DNA of 64,000 nt, taken from NCBI RefSeq assembly GCF_000622365.1, contig NZ_JASC01000014.1, positions 1,550,001 through 1,614,000 of the forward strand, written 5' to 3'. Every line of letters starts with the position of its first letter. Position 1 is the stretch's first letter. The DNA comes from Sulfitobacter noctilucae (GTDB taxonomy: Bacteria > Pseudomonadota > Alphaproteobacteria > Rhodobacterales > Rhodobacteraceae). The position numbers and the translations under genes were made by a program. The notes below the pieces were generated by a model. The model did not search any database and had not been told where the DNA came from. It was given only the letters and a program-made list of their open reading frames with translations. Positions 36,045 to 44,493 of the stretch are shown here, in pieces.

Positions 36045-36124
36045 ACCAGAGCCACCGTCAAACATTACCGCCGATTAACCACGAATGCGCCGGTGGATGC
36101 TTTTCAGACCGCTGGCGCGTTAGT

Positions 36125-36709
36125 CTATGCCACGCCGACAGACTTGCGCACCATGTCCCAATACTGCGCCACAACCTCATCCAGCGTCAGCCGCCCGCTT
36201 TGCCGGAACCAGGTGTTCACTCCGGTCAGCATGGCGATGATCGCAAGGGTGACGATCTTGGTGTCCTTGACGCCAAAGGCCCCTGCCGTAGCGCCCTCTT
36301 GCAAGATCGCTTCGAGTGCATCCTCATATCGACGGCGCAGGGCTTCGATGGTGGCAAAGTTTTCGGGGTTCAGATTGCGCAGCTCCATGTAGGCGATGAA
36401 AACCGCATCGGGCCGGTCCGCGTGAAACCGGATATGGAAATCCACAAATCCCTCAAGCCGCGCCAGCGGGGCGCCCTGCCCCTGCGGCATCGACGCCAGC
36501 AGGTCTTCCATATGGCCGCACATCAGCTCGAACAGCAATGTCTGCTTGTCCGGCGTGTAATTATATAGCGCCCCCGCCTGCACGCCCACCTCTGCCGCGA
36601 TGGCTCGCATCGACACGGCCGCATAGCCACGCTGCGCAAAAAGACGCAAAGCGGCTTTGCGCACTTTGGGGCCTGTAATGCCTGCATGTGATCCGGTGGT
36701 GCGTGCCAT
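36125..36709 (-). CDS. TetR family transcriptional regulator
   Basis: A 194-residue repressor. The N-terminal helix-turn-helix (KAALRLFAQRGYAAVSMRAIAAEVGVQAGALYNYTPDKQTL) is typical TetR. The C-terminal ligand domain (ELRNLNPENFATIEALRRRYEDALEAIL) resembles regulators of acyl-CoA or aromatic metabolism, but the ligand is unknown. A perfect palindrome lies 14 bases upstream of the start, between it and the divergent lipoprotein gene. It is probably the operator for both. Confidence 0.92.
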   Translation of the reverse strand: MARTTGSHAGITGPKVRKAALRLFAQRGYAAVSMRAIAAEVGVQAGALYNYTPDKQTLLFELMCGHMEDLLASMPQGQGAPLARLEGFVDFHIRFHADRPDAVFIAYMELRNLNPENFATIEALRRRYEDALEAILQEGATAGAFGVKDTKIVTLAIIAMLTGVNTWFRQSGRLTLDEVVAQYWDMVRKSVGVA

Positions 36710-36722
36710 GGGAGCAAATTAA

Positions 36723-36736
36723 TGAACAATCGTTCA
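36723..36736. promoter_or_regulatory. Likely TetR operator
   Basis: TGAAC-AATC-GTTCA, a palindrome with perfect arms in the divergent gap between the TetR gene and the lipoprotein gene. Its size, symmetry and position are typical of TetR autoregulation. It overlaps the alternative upstream ATG of the lipoprotein gene. Confidence 0.6.
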
Positions 36737-36784
36737 AAAGCAAAGCCGCTTGCGTGGCTGCGGGTGCTGGTGCAAACACAATAT

Positions 36785-37081
36785 ATGATACGCGCCTATC
36801 TTCTTTGCACCCTGACGACCTCTGCGCTGGGTATTGCAGGTTGCACCCAGTTTCCTGATCTGGACCGCACCCAGACGGCTGAGCTGGAAGCCGCCGACTA
36901 TCCCGCGCTTGTGCCGCTTGCCCCGTTGCTGAACCGCGCCACCACACCCGGCCCCGATCCGGTCCAGACCGAAGCCGCATTGAACAGCCGCTTGTCGGGC
37001 TTGCGTGCCCGCGCCGACCGGATGCGCGGCACAGTCCTAAGCGATGCGGAAAAGCAGCGGTTGGAACAGGGCCTGAGATAG
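36785..37081 (+). CDS. Small lipoprotein
   Basis: A 98-residue protein with a signal peptide and lipobox (LTTSALGIAGC, cysteine about residue 20). The rest is helical, with an acidic start and a basic end (LNSRLSGLRARADRMRGTVLSDAEKQRLEQ). I chose ATG 36785. The upstream in-frame ATG 36722 lies inside the TetR operator and would add 21 residues before the signal peptide. The function is unknown. It is divergent from the TetR gene and likely under its control. Confidence 0.72.
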   Translation: MIRAYLLCTLTTSALGIAGCTQFPDLDRTQTAELEAADYPALVPLAPLLNRATTPGPDPVQTEAALNSRLSGLRARADRMRGTVLSDAEKQRLEQGLR

Positions 37082-37189
37082 CGGCTGCGATCACTGGCCG
37101 GGGGTGGCTTTGCCGCGTTGCAAGGGTCGCGCGAACCCGCTACATCGCGTGGCAAACACCGGCCATGATTTAACAAAAGGACCGCGCGC

Positions 37190-38476
37190 ATGTCTGATAC
37201 TCTTCGTCTTGGAATAGCAGGGCTTGGCACCGTCGGTGTCGGCGTGGTTCGCATCATCCGGCAGCAGGCCGCTCTGCTTGAGGCGCGCACCGGGCACAAG
37301 ATCTCGATCAGCGCCGTCTCTGCCCGTTCCAAAAACAAGGACCGCGGCATCACCCTTTCGGATTACGCATGGGAAGAGGATCCCGTGGCGCTGGCCACCC
37401 GCGATGACGTTGATCTGTTTGTCGAATTGATGGGCGGCGAAGACGGCCCTGCCAAGGACGCCACCGAAGCAGCGCTCAAGGCAGGCAAAGACGTGGTCAC
37501 GGCCAACAAGGCGATGCTGGCGATCCACGGTCAGGCGCTGGCCGAACTGGCCGAAGCGGAGGGCCGAGCGATCCGCTACGAGGCCGCAGTTGCAGGTGGC
37601 ATCCCCGTCATCAAGACATTGATGGAGGGATTGGCCGGAAACGAGATCAAGCGCGTGATGGGCGTGATGAACGGCTCGTGCAACTACATCCTGACGCGGA
37701 TGGAGAACTCCGGCAAAACCTATCAGGAGATCTTTGCCGAAGCCGATGGGCTGGGCTATCTTGAGGCCGATCCGCAGCTGGACGTGGGCGGCATTGATGC
37801 GGCGCATAAGCTGGCGATCCTGTCGGCCATCGCCTTTGGCGCGCGGGTCGATTTTGACGGCATCCAGCTGGAGGGGATCGAGCGGGTCAGCATCGAGGAC
37901 ATCCGCGCCGCTGCCGACATGGGATACAAGATCAAACTGCTGGGCGTCGCGCAGATGAGCGGTCGCGGGCTTGAGCAGCGCATGCAGCCCTGCCTTGTGC
38001 CCGACACCTCGCCGCTGGGTCAGCTGGACGGCGGCACCAATATGGTCGTCCTCGAAGGCGATGCCGTGGGTCAGATCGTGCTGCGCGGGGCCGGTGCCGG
38101 TGAAGGGCCAACCGCAAGCGCGGTGATGGCAGATGTTTGCGACATTGCACGCGGTTTGCGCGGGCCTGTGTTCGGTCAACCTGCGACCAGCCTTGTCGCC
38201 GCAAAATCTGCCCTGTCTAAGATGCCCGCGCCCTATTATCTGCGCATGACTTTGGTCGATAAACCGGGCGTGCTGGCCAAGATTGCCACCGTTCTGGGTG
38301 AAGCGGGCGTCAGCATCTACCGGATGCGCCAGTATGAGCACGACGATAGTTCTGCGCCGGTGCTGATTGTGACCCACAAGACCACGCAGACCGACATCGA
38401 AGCGGCCATCGCTGCGATGGACGGCACGGGTGTATTGGCTGGAGCGCCCGTGGCCCTGCGCATCGAAGAGGTCTGA
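37190..38476 (+). CDS. hom: Homoserine dehydrogenase
   Basis: This enzyme reduces aspartate semialdehyde to homoserine for threonine and methionine synthesis. The 428-residue protein has an N-terminal NAD(P) fold (LGIAGLGTVGVGVVRII), the catalytic domain (VTANKAMLA, YEAAVAGGIPVIKTL, NGSCNYILT, DPQLDVGGIDAAHKL) and a C-terminal ACT domain (LRMTLVDKPGVLAKIATVLGE). The ACT domain suggests feedback control by threonine. AAAGGA is 8 bases before the ATG. It ends 3 bases from the convergent MarR gene, so no room exists for a separate terminator. Confidence 0.97.
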   Translation: MSDTLRLGIAGLGTVGVGVVRIIRQQAALLEARTGHKISISAVSARSKNKDRGITLSDYAWEEDPVALATRDDVDLFVELMGGEDGPAKDATEAALKAGKDVVTANKAMLAIHGQALAELAEAEGRAIRYEAAVAGGIPVIKTLMEGLAGNEIKRVMGVMNGSCNYILTRMENSGKTYQEIFAEADGLGYLEADPQLDVGGIDAAHKLAILSAIAFGARVDFDGIQLEGIERVSIEDIRAAADMGYKIKLLGVAQMSGRGLEQRMQPCLVPDTSPLGQLDGGTNMVVLEGDAVGQIVLRGAGAGEGPTASAVMADVCDIARGLRGPVFGQPATSLVAAKSALSKMPAPYYLRMTLVDKPGVLAKIATVLGEAGVSIYRMRQYEHDDSSAPVLIVTHKTTQTDIEAAIAAMDGTGVLAGAPVALRIEEV

Positions 38477-38479
38477 ACC

Positions 38480-38911
38480 TTAGGGTTCCAGCGCTTTCGA
38501 CGCCAAACTGAGAAAACGCGCTCTTTCGGCACCCGTCAGCCCCGGCAATATTGCTTCCTGCGCTTGTGCGACCACAGGGCGCAAGGCTGTCAGGAGCGCA
38601 TTCCCCTCCTCTGTTAGGCTAAGCCGGAAGGCTCGGCGATCCGTGGCATCGGGCACTCTGCGGATCAATCCGCGTGCTTCCAATCGTTTGACTACCCCGC
38701 CGGTGGTGGCGCGGTCACAGGCGATCCGTCTGGCCAGGGCAGCCTGATCCATTTCGCCCTTATGGCTGAGCGTCTCAAGGGCGGCGAATTGGACTGATGT
38801 GACCTCAAACCCTGCATGTTTGATGCGGTCCTGAAACACCGCTGTCGACTGCTGCTGCAAACGCCGGATCAAATGGCCGGGCATATGGTCCAGGGAAATC
38901 CTGTCGGTCAT
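38480..38911 (-). CDS. MarR family regulator (MobR-like)
   Basis: A 143-residue winged-helix repressor (LARRIACDRATTGGVVKRLEARGLIRRVPDATDRRAFRLSLTEEG). It is divergent from the hydroxybenzoate monooxygenase gene, and two copies of one inverted motif lie in the 93-base gap. This layout mirrors mobR-mobA of Comamonas, where the MarR protein represses the monooxygenase until the aromatic substrate is present. The ATG at 38911 follows GGAGG at 5 bases; an earlier start at 38968 would run through the operators. Confidence 0.9.
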   Translation of the reverse strand: MTDRISLDHMPGHLIRRLQQQSTAVFQDRIKHAGFEVTSVQFAALETLSHKGEMDQAALARRIACDRATTGGVVKRLEARGLIRRVPDATDRRAFRLSLTEEGNALLTALRPVVAQAQEAILPGLTGAERARFLSLASKALEP

Positions 38912-38925
38912 ACTGCCTCCGAGAA

Positions 38926-38985
38926 AGTAGGTATACTTACTATATTGACATGCGATCGCGTCGTCCACTATTTAGTATGCGTACT
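38926..38985. promoter_or_regulatory. Two MarR-type operators flanking a sigma70 promoter
   Basis: Both sites fit AGTANNNNTACTTACYA: 38926-38942 and 38974-38990, exactly 48 bases apart. Between them TTGACA (38945-38950) is followed after 18 bases by TATTTA. The second site begins right after this -10 box. A repressor bound here would block transcription of the monooxygenase and its own gene. Confidence 0.65.
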
Positions 38986-39004
38986 TACCAAATAGAGACG
39001 CGCA

Positions 39005-40885
39005 ATGCAGTACCACCTTGACGGATTTCGCCCCGGTGACCCCGCCGTGCAACCCGCGCAGGAAGCACGCGATGATGTGGATGTCTTGATCGTCGGCTGT
39101 GGCCCTGCGGGGCTGACGCTGGCGGCACAGCTGTCGGCCTTCCCTGACATCACCACCAGAATTATGGAGCGAAAAGCCGGACCGCTGGAAATGGGTCAGG
39201 CGGATGGTATCGCCTGCCGCTCTATCGAGATGTTCGAAGCCTTCGGTTTTGCCGAAAAAGTACTGAAGGAAAGCTATTGGGTGAACGAGGTAGCCTTCTG
39301 GCGCCCTGAAGCGGACGGTGTTGGCCTGCACCGCGCCGACCGCATTCAGGACGTCGAGGATGATCTGTCCGAAATGCCCCACGTCATTCTTAGCCAAGCG
39401 CGTATTCATGATTTTTATCTGGATCTTATGCGCCATTCTTCACACCGTATGGAACCTGCTTACAACCGCGCCCTAACCACGCTGACCCCGGCCAGCGCCC
39501 CCGACGAGCCCGTCACCGCCACCTTTGAGTGCCTTGATGCAACCGGCCGGACCGAGACGATCCGCGCACGCTTCGTGGTGGGCTGTGATGGCGCGCGCAG
39601 TGCGGTGCGCGGTGCCTTGGGGCATAGTTTGCAAGGCGAAGCGGCACGTCAGCTTTGGGGTGTGATGGATGTGCTTGCCGTGACCGATTTCCCCGACATC
39701 CGCCTGAAATGCGCGATTCAGTCAGCGGAGCACGGTAGCATGCTGATAATACCGCGTGAGGGCGGCTATCTGGTGCGCATGTACATCGAGCTGGACGCGC
39801 TGACAGGCGACGAACGCGCCGCCGACCGGAATGTCAGCGCCGAGAAGCTGACCGAGAAAGCCCGCGACATCCTTGCCCCCTATGCGCTGGAGGTAAAGGA
39901 GGTCGCATGGTGGTCGGCCTATGAGATCGGGCAGCGCGTCTGTGACCAGTTCGACGATGTGCCCGAGACAGAACGCGCCACCCGCACGCCGCGCATCTTT
40001 ATCGCCGGTGACGCCTGCCACACCCACAGCCCCAAGGCCGGTCAGGGGATGAATGTCTCGATGGCCGATACGTTCAATCTGGGCTGGAAACTGGCCGCCG
40101 TGCTGCGCGGTCAGGCGGTACCCGCGCTGCTGCACAGCTATTCAGGCGAACGGCAGGCCAAGGCCAAAGAGCTGATCGACTTTGACCGCGACATGGCGCG
40201 GCTGTTCAGCGCCAAGCCCAAGGACGCGGCAGAGGCCGCGCAGTTCCAGCGCTATTTCAAGAAACACGGGCGTTATACCGCCGGAGTCGAGACGCGCTAT
40301 GACCCTTCGATGATCACCGGCGACGCGGCGTATCAGGATCTGGCCAACGGTTTGACAGTGGGCAAACGGTTTCACTCCGCCCCGGTGATCCGGCTGGGCG
40401 ATGGCAAGCCGATGCAACTGGGCCATACGCTGAGGGCAGACGGACGCTGGCGGCTGATGGCCTTTGCAGGGGCGAATGATGAGGGTCAGGCGGGCGGCGA
40501 AATCTCGGCACTTTGTGAGTGGCTGAGTAGCGCACCCGCCAGCCCGATCCGGCGGTATACACCCCAAGAGGCCGATATTGATTCTGTGATTGATTTGCGT
40601 GCTGTCTTTCAACAGCCACACCGCGAGATGCAGTTTGACAGGCTGTCCCCACTGCTGCGCCCTACAAAAGGCCGGTATGGTCTGACGGATTATGAGAAAG
40701 CCTTTTGTCCTGATCTGAAATCCGGAGCTGATGTCTTTGATCTGCGCAGTGTTGACCGTAGGCAGGGTGCCTTGGTCGTGGTGCGCCCGGATCAGTTTGT
40801 CACGCAGGTTCTGCCATTGACCGCGACTGGCGCTTTGGCATCCTTCTTTGAAACCTTCATGCTGGCACCTGACCGGCAGGCCTGA
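39005..40885 (+). CDS. mobA: FAD-dependent aromatic monooxygenase, 3-hydroxybenzoate 4-monooxygenase-like
   Basis: A 626-residue flavoprotein hydroxylase of the phenol 2-monooxygenase family. It carries the FAD site VLIVGCGPAGLTLAAQL, the DG motif CDGARSAVRG and the GD motif FIAGDACHTHSPKAGQGMNVSMAD. A C-terminal thioredoxin-like domain follows (about 440-620). The opening (MQYHLDGFRPGDPAVQP) and MGQADGIACRSIEMFEAFGFAEKV closely resemble MobA, which hydroxylates 3-hydroxybenzoate to protocatechuate. The substrate is inferred from this and from the MarR/operator arrangement. A generic phenol hydroxylase is the alternative. Confidence 0.82.
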   Translation: MQYHLDGFRPGDPAVQPAQEARDDVDVLIVGCGPAGLTLAAQLSAFPDITTRIMERKAGPLEMGQADGIACRSIEMFEAFGFAEKVLKESYWVNEVAFWRPEADGVGLHRADRIQDVEDDLSEMPHVILSQARIHDFYLDLMRHSSHRMEPAYNRALTTLTPASAPDEPVTATFECLDATGRTETIRARFVVGCDGARSAVRGALGHSLQGEAARQLWGVMDVLAVTDFPDIRLKCAIQSAEHGSMLIIPREGGYLVRMYIELDALTGDERAADRNVSAEKLTEKARDILAPYALEVKEVAWWSAYEIGQRVCDQFDDVPETERATRTPRIFIAGDACHTHSPKAGQGMNVSMADTFNLGWKLAAVLRGQAVPALLHSYSGERQAKAKELIDFDRDMARLFSAKPKDAAEAAQFQRYFKKHGRYTAGVETRYDPSMITGDAAYQDLANGLTVGKRFHSAPVIRLGDGKPMQLGHTLRADGRWRLMAFAGANDEGQAGGEISALCEWLSSAPASPIRRYTPQEADIDSVIDLRAVFQQPHREMQFDRLSPLLRPTKGRYGLTDYEKAFCPDLKSGADVFDLRSVDRRQGALVVVRPDQFVTQVLPLTATGALASFFETFMLAPDRQA

Positions 40886-40910
40886 CTGCCCCCCTGGCAA
40901 GGACCACGCC

Positions 40911-41342
40911 ATGCTCGCCTATCTGGGCCTCTTCGCGTCCGCGCTCATCGCCGCGACCCTGCTGCCGATGCAATCCGAAGCGGTTTTGGTCGCGCTTCTG
41001 GTGCAAGGTGAACGCCCTGTGATCGCTCTGCTGACCATTGCCACGCTGGGCAACGTGCTGGGCGCGGTGATCAACTGGGCCTTGGGGCGGTTTTTGTTGC
41101 GGTACCGGGACCGGCGCTGGTTTCCCGCCTCGGATGCGCAGCTTGCCCGAGCCGAAAGCTGGTATCAACGCTATGGCCGCTGGTCGCTTCTGGGCAGTTG
41201 GCTGCCCCTGGTCGGTGATCCGCTGACCGTGGTTGCGGGCGTGTTGCGCGAACCCCTGCCCTCGTTTCTGATCCTCGTGACGCTGGCAAAGGCCGGGCGC
41301 TATCTGGTGTTGGCCACGCTGACATTGGCTTGGTTGCAGTAA
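40911..41342 (+). CDS. YqaA-like small membrane protein (SNARE-associated/DedA superfamily)
   Basis: A 143-residue protein with four to five hydrophobic segments and the loop NVLGAVINWALGRFLLRYRDRRW, typical of the short YqaA branch of the DedA superfamily. The later WLPLVGDPLTVVAGVLREPLP contains the conserved G-D-P. Some DedA proteins transport lipids or protons; the role of YqaA is unknown. AAGGA is 8 bases before ATG 40911. It starts 25 bases after the monooxygenase stop codon and may be read through from it. Confidence 0.85.
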   Translation: MLAYLGLFASALIAATLLPMQSEAVLVALLVQGERPVIALLTIATLGNVLGAVINWALGRFLLRYRDRRWFPASDAQLARAESWYQRYGRWSLLGSWLPLVGDPLTVVAGVLREPLPSFLILVTLAKAGRYLVLATLTLAWLQ

Positions 41343-41423
41343 CCCAACCCTCAGGCGCGCTTGTGCAAATACGCCCCTGCCGCTAGAGGGGGAGCCAGGA
41401 AAACAACATCAAGGACCGTTTCC

Positions 41424-42392
41424 ATGACTGCCACAGCCGATTTTCAGGACCGTATGCTCTCCCTTGGCCTTGCCCGCGTGTCCGAGGCTGCCGCACTCGC
41501 CTCGGCCAAGCTGATTGGCAAAGGCGATGAAAAAGCCGCCGATCAGGCGGCGGTGAACGCCATGCGCGAGCAGCTGAACATGCTGGATATCGCAGGTGTG
41601 GTGGTGATCGGCGAAGGCGAGCGGGACGAGGCACCGATGCTGTTCATCGGCGAAGAGGTCGGCACCGGCAAAGGCCCCGGCGTGGACATCGCGCTGGACC
41701 CGCTGGAGGGCACAACCCTGACCGCCAAGGACATGCCCAATGCGCTGACGGTGATTGCAATGGGGCCACGCGGCTCCATGTTGCACGCGCCGGACACCTA
41801 TATGGACAAGCTGGCCATCGGGCCGGGATTTGCAGCGGATGTGGTCACGCTTGACATGACCCCCGGCGAGCGGGTCGAGGCGCTGGCGGCGGCCAAGGGC
41901 TGTGCCCCCTCTGACATCACGGTTTGTATTCTGGAGCGTCCGCGCCACGAGGCGATGATCGCAGAGGTGCGTGCCAAGGGTGCGGCGATCCGGCTGATCA
42001 CCGACGGCGATGTGGCGGGTGTGATGCATTGTGCCGAACCGCAGACGGGCATCGATATGTACATGGGCTCGGGCGGCGCACCCGAGGGCGTGCTGGCGGC
42101 GGCGGCACTCAAATGCATGGGCGGTCAGATGTACGGTCGTCTTCTGTTCCGCAACGACGACGAACGCGGCCGCGCCAGCAAGGCGGGCATCACCGATTTC
42201 GACCGCGTCTATACACGCGATGAAATGGTCACCGAAGACGTTATTTTTGCCGCGACCGGCGTCACCGATGGCAATCTGGTGCCGGGCGTCAAGCGCGAGC
42301 CGGGCTGGATGACCACCGAGACGATCATCATGCGCTCGCGCACCGGATCGGTACGGCGGATCAACTACCGCACGCCCATCGACCCTGATTGA
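41424..42392 (+). CDS. glpX: Class II fructose-1,6-bisphosphatase
   Basis: GlpX dephosphorylates fructose 1,6-bisphosphate in gluconeogenesis and, in some bacteria, sedoheptulose bisphosphate. The 322-residue protein has the lithium-sensitive phosphatase motifs GEGERDEAPMLFIGEEVG and DPLEGTTLTAKDMPNALTVIA, with the metal-binding acidic residues in place. MGSGGAPEGVLAAAALKCMGG follows. AAGGA lies 8 bases before ATG 41424. It is followed closely by recJ on the same strand. Confidence 0.96.
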   Translation: MTATADFQDRMLSLGLARVSEAAALASAKLIGKGDEKAADQAAVNAMREQLNMLDIAGVVVIGEGERDEAPMLFIGEEVGTGKGPGVDIALDPLEGTTLTAKDMPNALTVIAMGPRGSMLHAPDTYMDKLAIGPGFAADVVTLDMTPGERVEALAAAKGCAPSDITVCILERPRHEAMIAEVRAKGAAIRLITDGDVAGVMHCAEPQTGIDMYMGSGGAPEGVLAAAALKCMGGQMYGRLLFRNDDERGRASKAGITDFDRVYTRDEMVTEDVIFAATGVTDGNLVPGVKREPGWMTTETIIMRSRTGSVRRINYRTPIDPD

Positions 42393-42419
42393 TCGGCGCA
42401 CCTGCTGCAAAGGCAGGAC

Positions 42420-42443
42420 ATGGTATTTATATAAAGGGTGAAG
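42420..42443 (+). repeat. Short repeated motif, copy B
   Basis: ATGGTATTTATATAAAGGGT, then GAAG, nearly matches 22468-22490. It sits between glpX and the recJ Shine-Dalgarno, directly after a CCTGC/GCAGG hairpin, and the TATATAA part could serve as a -10 box. Confidence 0.4.
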
Positions 42444-42453
42444 GGGCAGTTCC

Positions 42454-44199
42454 GTGTCATACTTGGGCGTTGAGACATCCTTGACCGGACGGCGCTGGGT
42501 GGGCCCCGGTGTCGAGGTCGAGCGTGCTGCCGAGTTGCTGGTGCAGCGCAACAGCCTGCCTGCAGCCGTCTGTCAGGTGCTGGCGCGGCGGGGCGTACCC
42601 CCTGAGGAGGCCGAGGCATTCCTCACCCCTTCCTTGCGCGAGCTATTGCCCGATCCGCGCTCCCTGAAAGACATGGAAAAGGCCGCAACGCGGTTTCTGG
42701 CGGCCGTCCGGAAACGCGAGCGCATTGCGGTTTTCGCGGATTATGATGTTGATGGCGGCAGCTCTGCCGCGCTGCTGCTGGTCTGGCTGCGCGAGATGGG
42801 CTGCACTGCGACACTTTACGTGCCTGATCGGATCGACGAAGGCTACGGCCCCAATGACGAAGCAATGGCCGGGCTGGCCGCTGCACACGATCTGATCATC
42901 TGTGTGGATTGTGGAACGCTTTCGCATGGTCCGATCGCGGCGGCACGCGGGGCGGATGTGGTGGTGCTGGATCACCACTTGGGCGGCGAAACGCTGCCAG
43001 AGGCACTGGCGGTGGTGAACCCCAACCGGCAGGACGAAGACGGTGCCTGCGCCCATCTCTGTGCGGCGGCGGTGGTGTTCCTGATGCTGGTCGAGGCCGG
43101 GCGGCAGCTGCGCGAGGCCGGGACCAAGGGGCCTGACCTGATGAGCATGCTGGATCTGGTGGCCCTTGCCACGGTCGCGGATGTGGCCCCTCTCACCGGC
43201 GTGAACCGGGCGTTCGTGCGCCAAGGCTTGCGCGTGATGGCCCGGCGCGAGCGAGCGGGACTGACAGCATTGGCGGATGTCGCACGGATGGAGACCGCGC
43301 CGACCGCGTATCACCTGGGGTTCTTGCTCGGCCCGCGCATCAATGCAGGCGGGCGCATCGGGCAAGCCGATCTGGGCGCGCGCTTGTTGGCATCAAACGA
43401 TTCGCACGAGGTCGCGGCTTTGGCTGAACGGTTGGACGCGCTGAACACGGAACGGCGCGAAGTCGAAGCCTCGGTCCGCGCGGCCGCTTTGGACCAGGCC
43501 GAGACGCGGGGTACGGATGCGGCCTTGGTCTGGGCCGTAGGCCCCAGCTGGCACCCCGGCGTTGTGGGCATCGTAGCATCGCGACTCAAGGAGGCCACCA
43601 ACCGGCCCGCCATCGTGATCGGTGTCGAGGATGGCATCGGCAAAGGGTCGGGCCGCTCTGTCAGCGGAATCGATCTGGGCGCACCCATCCAGCGGCTAGC
43701 CGCTGAAGGGCTGCTGATGAAGGGCGGTGGGCACAAGATGGCCGCAGGGCTGACTGTGGCAGAAGACAAGATTGACGCCGCGATGACCCGGCTGGAAGAG
43801 CTGCTGGCCAAACAAGGCGCACATCTGGCGGGACCGGCCGATTTGAGCATCACAGGACTGCTGATGCCGGGTGCTGCGACAGTTGAGCTTGCCGAAATGC
43901 TGGAGCAGGCCGGCCCTTTCGGGGCGAGTGCCCCTGCCCCACGCTATGTCTTTGCCGACATGCAAATCCTGTTTGCGAAGCGCGTCGGTGAAAGCCACCT
44001 CAAGATCAGCTTTGGCGACGGGCTGAGCGGGAAACTGGATGCCATCGCCTTTGGTGCCTATGACACCGATTTAGGCCCCGCATTGGAGGGGCATGGCGGC
44101 GCGAGGTTCCATCTTGCCGGGCGGCTGGACATCAACGACTGGCGCGGACGGCGCACCGTGCAACTGCGCCTCGAAGACGCCGCACGGTCGATTGCATAA
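42454..44199 (+). CDS. recJ: Single-stranded-DNA-specific exonuclease RecJ
   Basis: RecJ is a 5'-3' single-strand exonuclease of recombination and mismatch repair. The 581-residue protein carries the DHH-family motifs FADYDVDGGSSAALLL and VDCGT, the DHH motif itself (VVLDHHLGGETLPEALAVVNPNR) and the DHHA1 domain (GRSVSGIDLGAPIQRLAAEGLLMKGGGHKMAAG). The first acidic motif reads DYDVDGG. A C-terminal OB-like domain follows. The start is GTG 42454, preceded by AAGGGG. Confidence 0.96.
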   Translation: MSYLGVETSLTGRRWVGPGVEVERAAELLVQRNSLPAAVCQVLARRGVPPEEAEAFLTPSLRELLPDPRSLKDMEKAATRFLAAVRKRERIAVFADYDVDGGSSAALLLVWLREMGCTATLYVPDRIDEGYGPNDEAMAGLAAAHDLIICVDCGTLSHGPIAAARGADVVVLDHHLGGETLPEALAVVNPNRQDEDGACAHLCAAAVVFLMLVEAGRQLREAGTKGPDLMSMLDLVALATVADVAPLTGVNRAFVRQGLRVMARRERAGLTALADVARMETAPTAYHLGFLLGPRINAGGRIGQADLGARLLASNDSHEVAALAERLDALNTERREVEASVRAAALDQAETRGTDAALVWAVGPSWHPGVVGIVASRLKEATNRPAIVIGVEDGIGKGSGRSVSGIDLGAPIQRLAAEGLLMKGGGHKMAAGLTVAEDKIDAAMTRLEELLAKQGAHLAGPADLSITGLLMPGAATVELAEMLEQAGPFGASAPAPRYVFADMQILFAKRVGESHLKISFGDGLSGKLDAIAFGAYDTDLGPALEGHGGARFHLAGRLDINDWRGRRTVQLRLEDAARSIA

Positions 44200-44272
44200 T
44201 TTCTGCAATCACAGCCAAATTATCTCTTGCGCCGAGCCGTGGGTTTCCGTAGAGAACCGCTCACAAGATAGT

Positions 44273-44347
44273 GGCCCGTTCGTCTATCGGTTAGGACGCC
44301 AGGTTTTCAACCTGGAAAGAGGGGTTCGATTCCCCTACGGGCTGCCA
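44273..44347 (+). tRNA. tRNA-Glu (anticodon TTC)
   Basis: A 75-base cloverleaf. The acceptor GGCCCGT pairs with ACGGGCT, the anticodon stem is CCAGG/CCTGG with loop TTTTCAA, and the T arm is GAGGGGTTCGATTCCCC. CCA is encoded. The discriminator base is G. Confidence 0.97.
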
Positions 44348-44493
44348 TCTTGTTCTCCCCTAATTGTGAAACTGCGGAAACGTCAGTCTCGGTCTGCGTC
44401 CAATTCCCTATTGGGCTTTACACCGCAATTCCTCCGACTTACCTCTGGTAGTGTTGGGGACCGCCCTCCAACTCATCCGATCGGAGAAGTGTG

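Noticed and set aside
37091..38377. A 428-codon frame on the minus strand opposite hom
   Set aside because: Antisense to an unambiguous homoserine dehydrogenase; no conserved motif and no ribosome binding site.
41409..42551. A 380-codon minus-strand frame opposite glpX and the start of recJ
   Set aside because: Runs across two well-supported genes on the other strand and shows only shadow composition.
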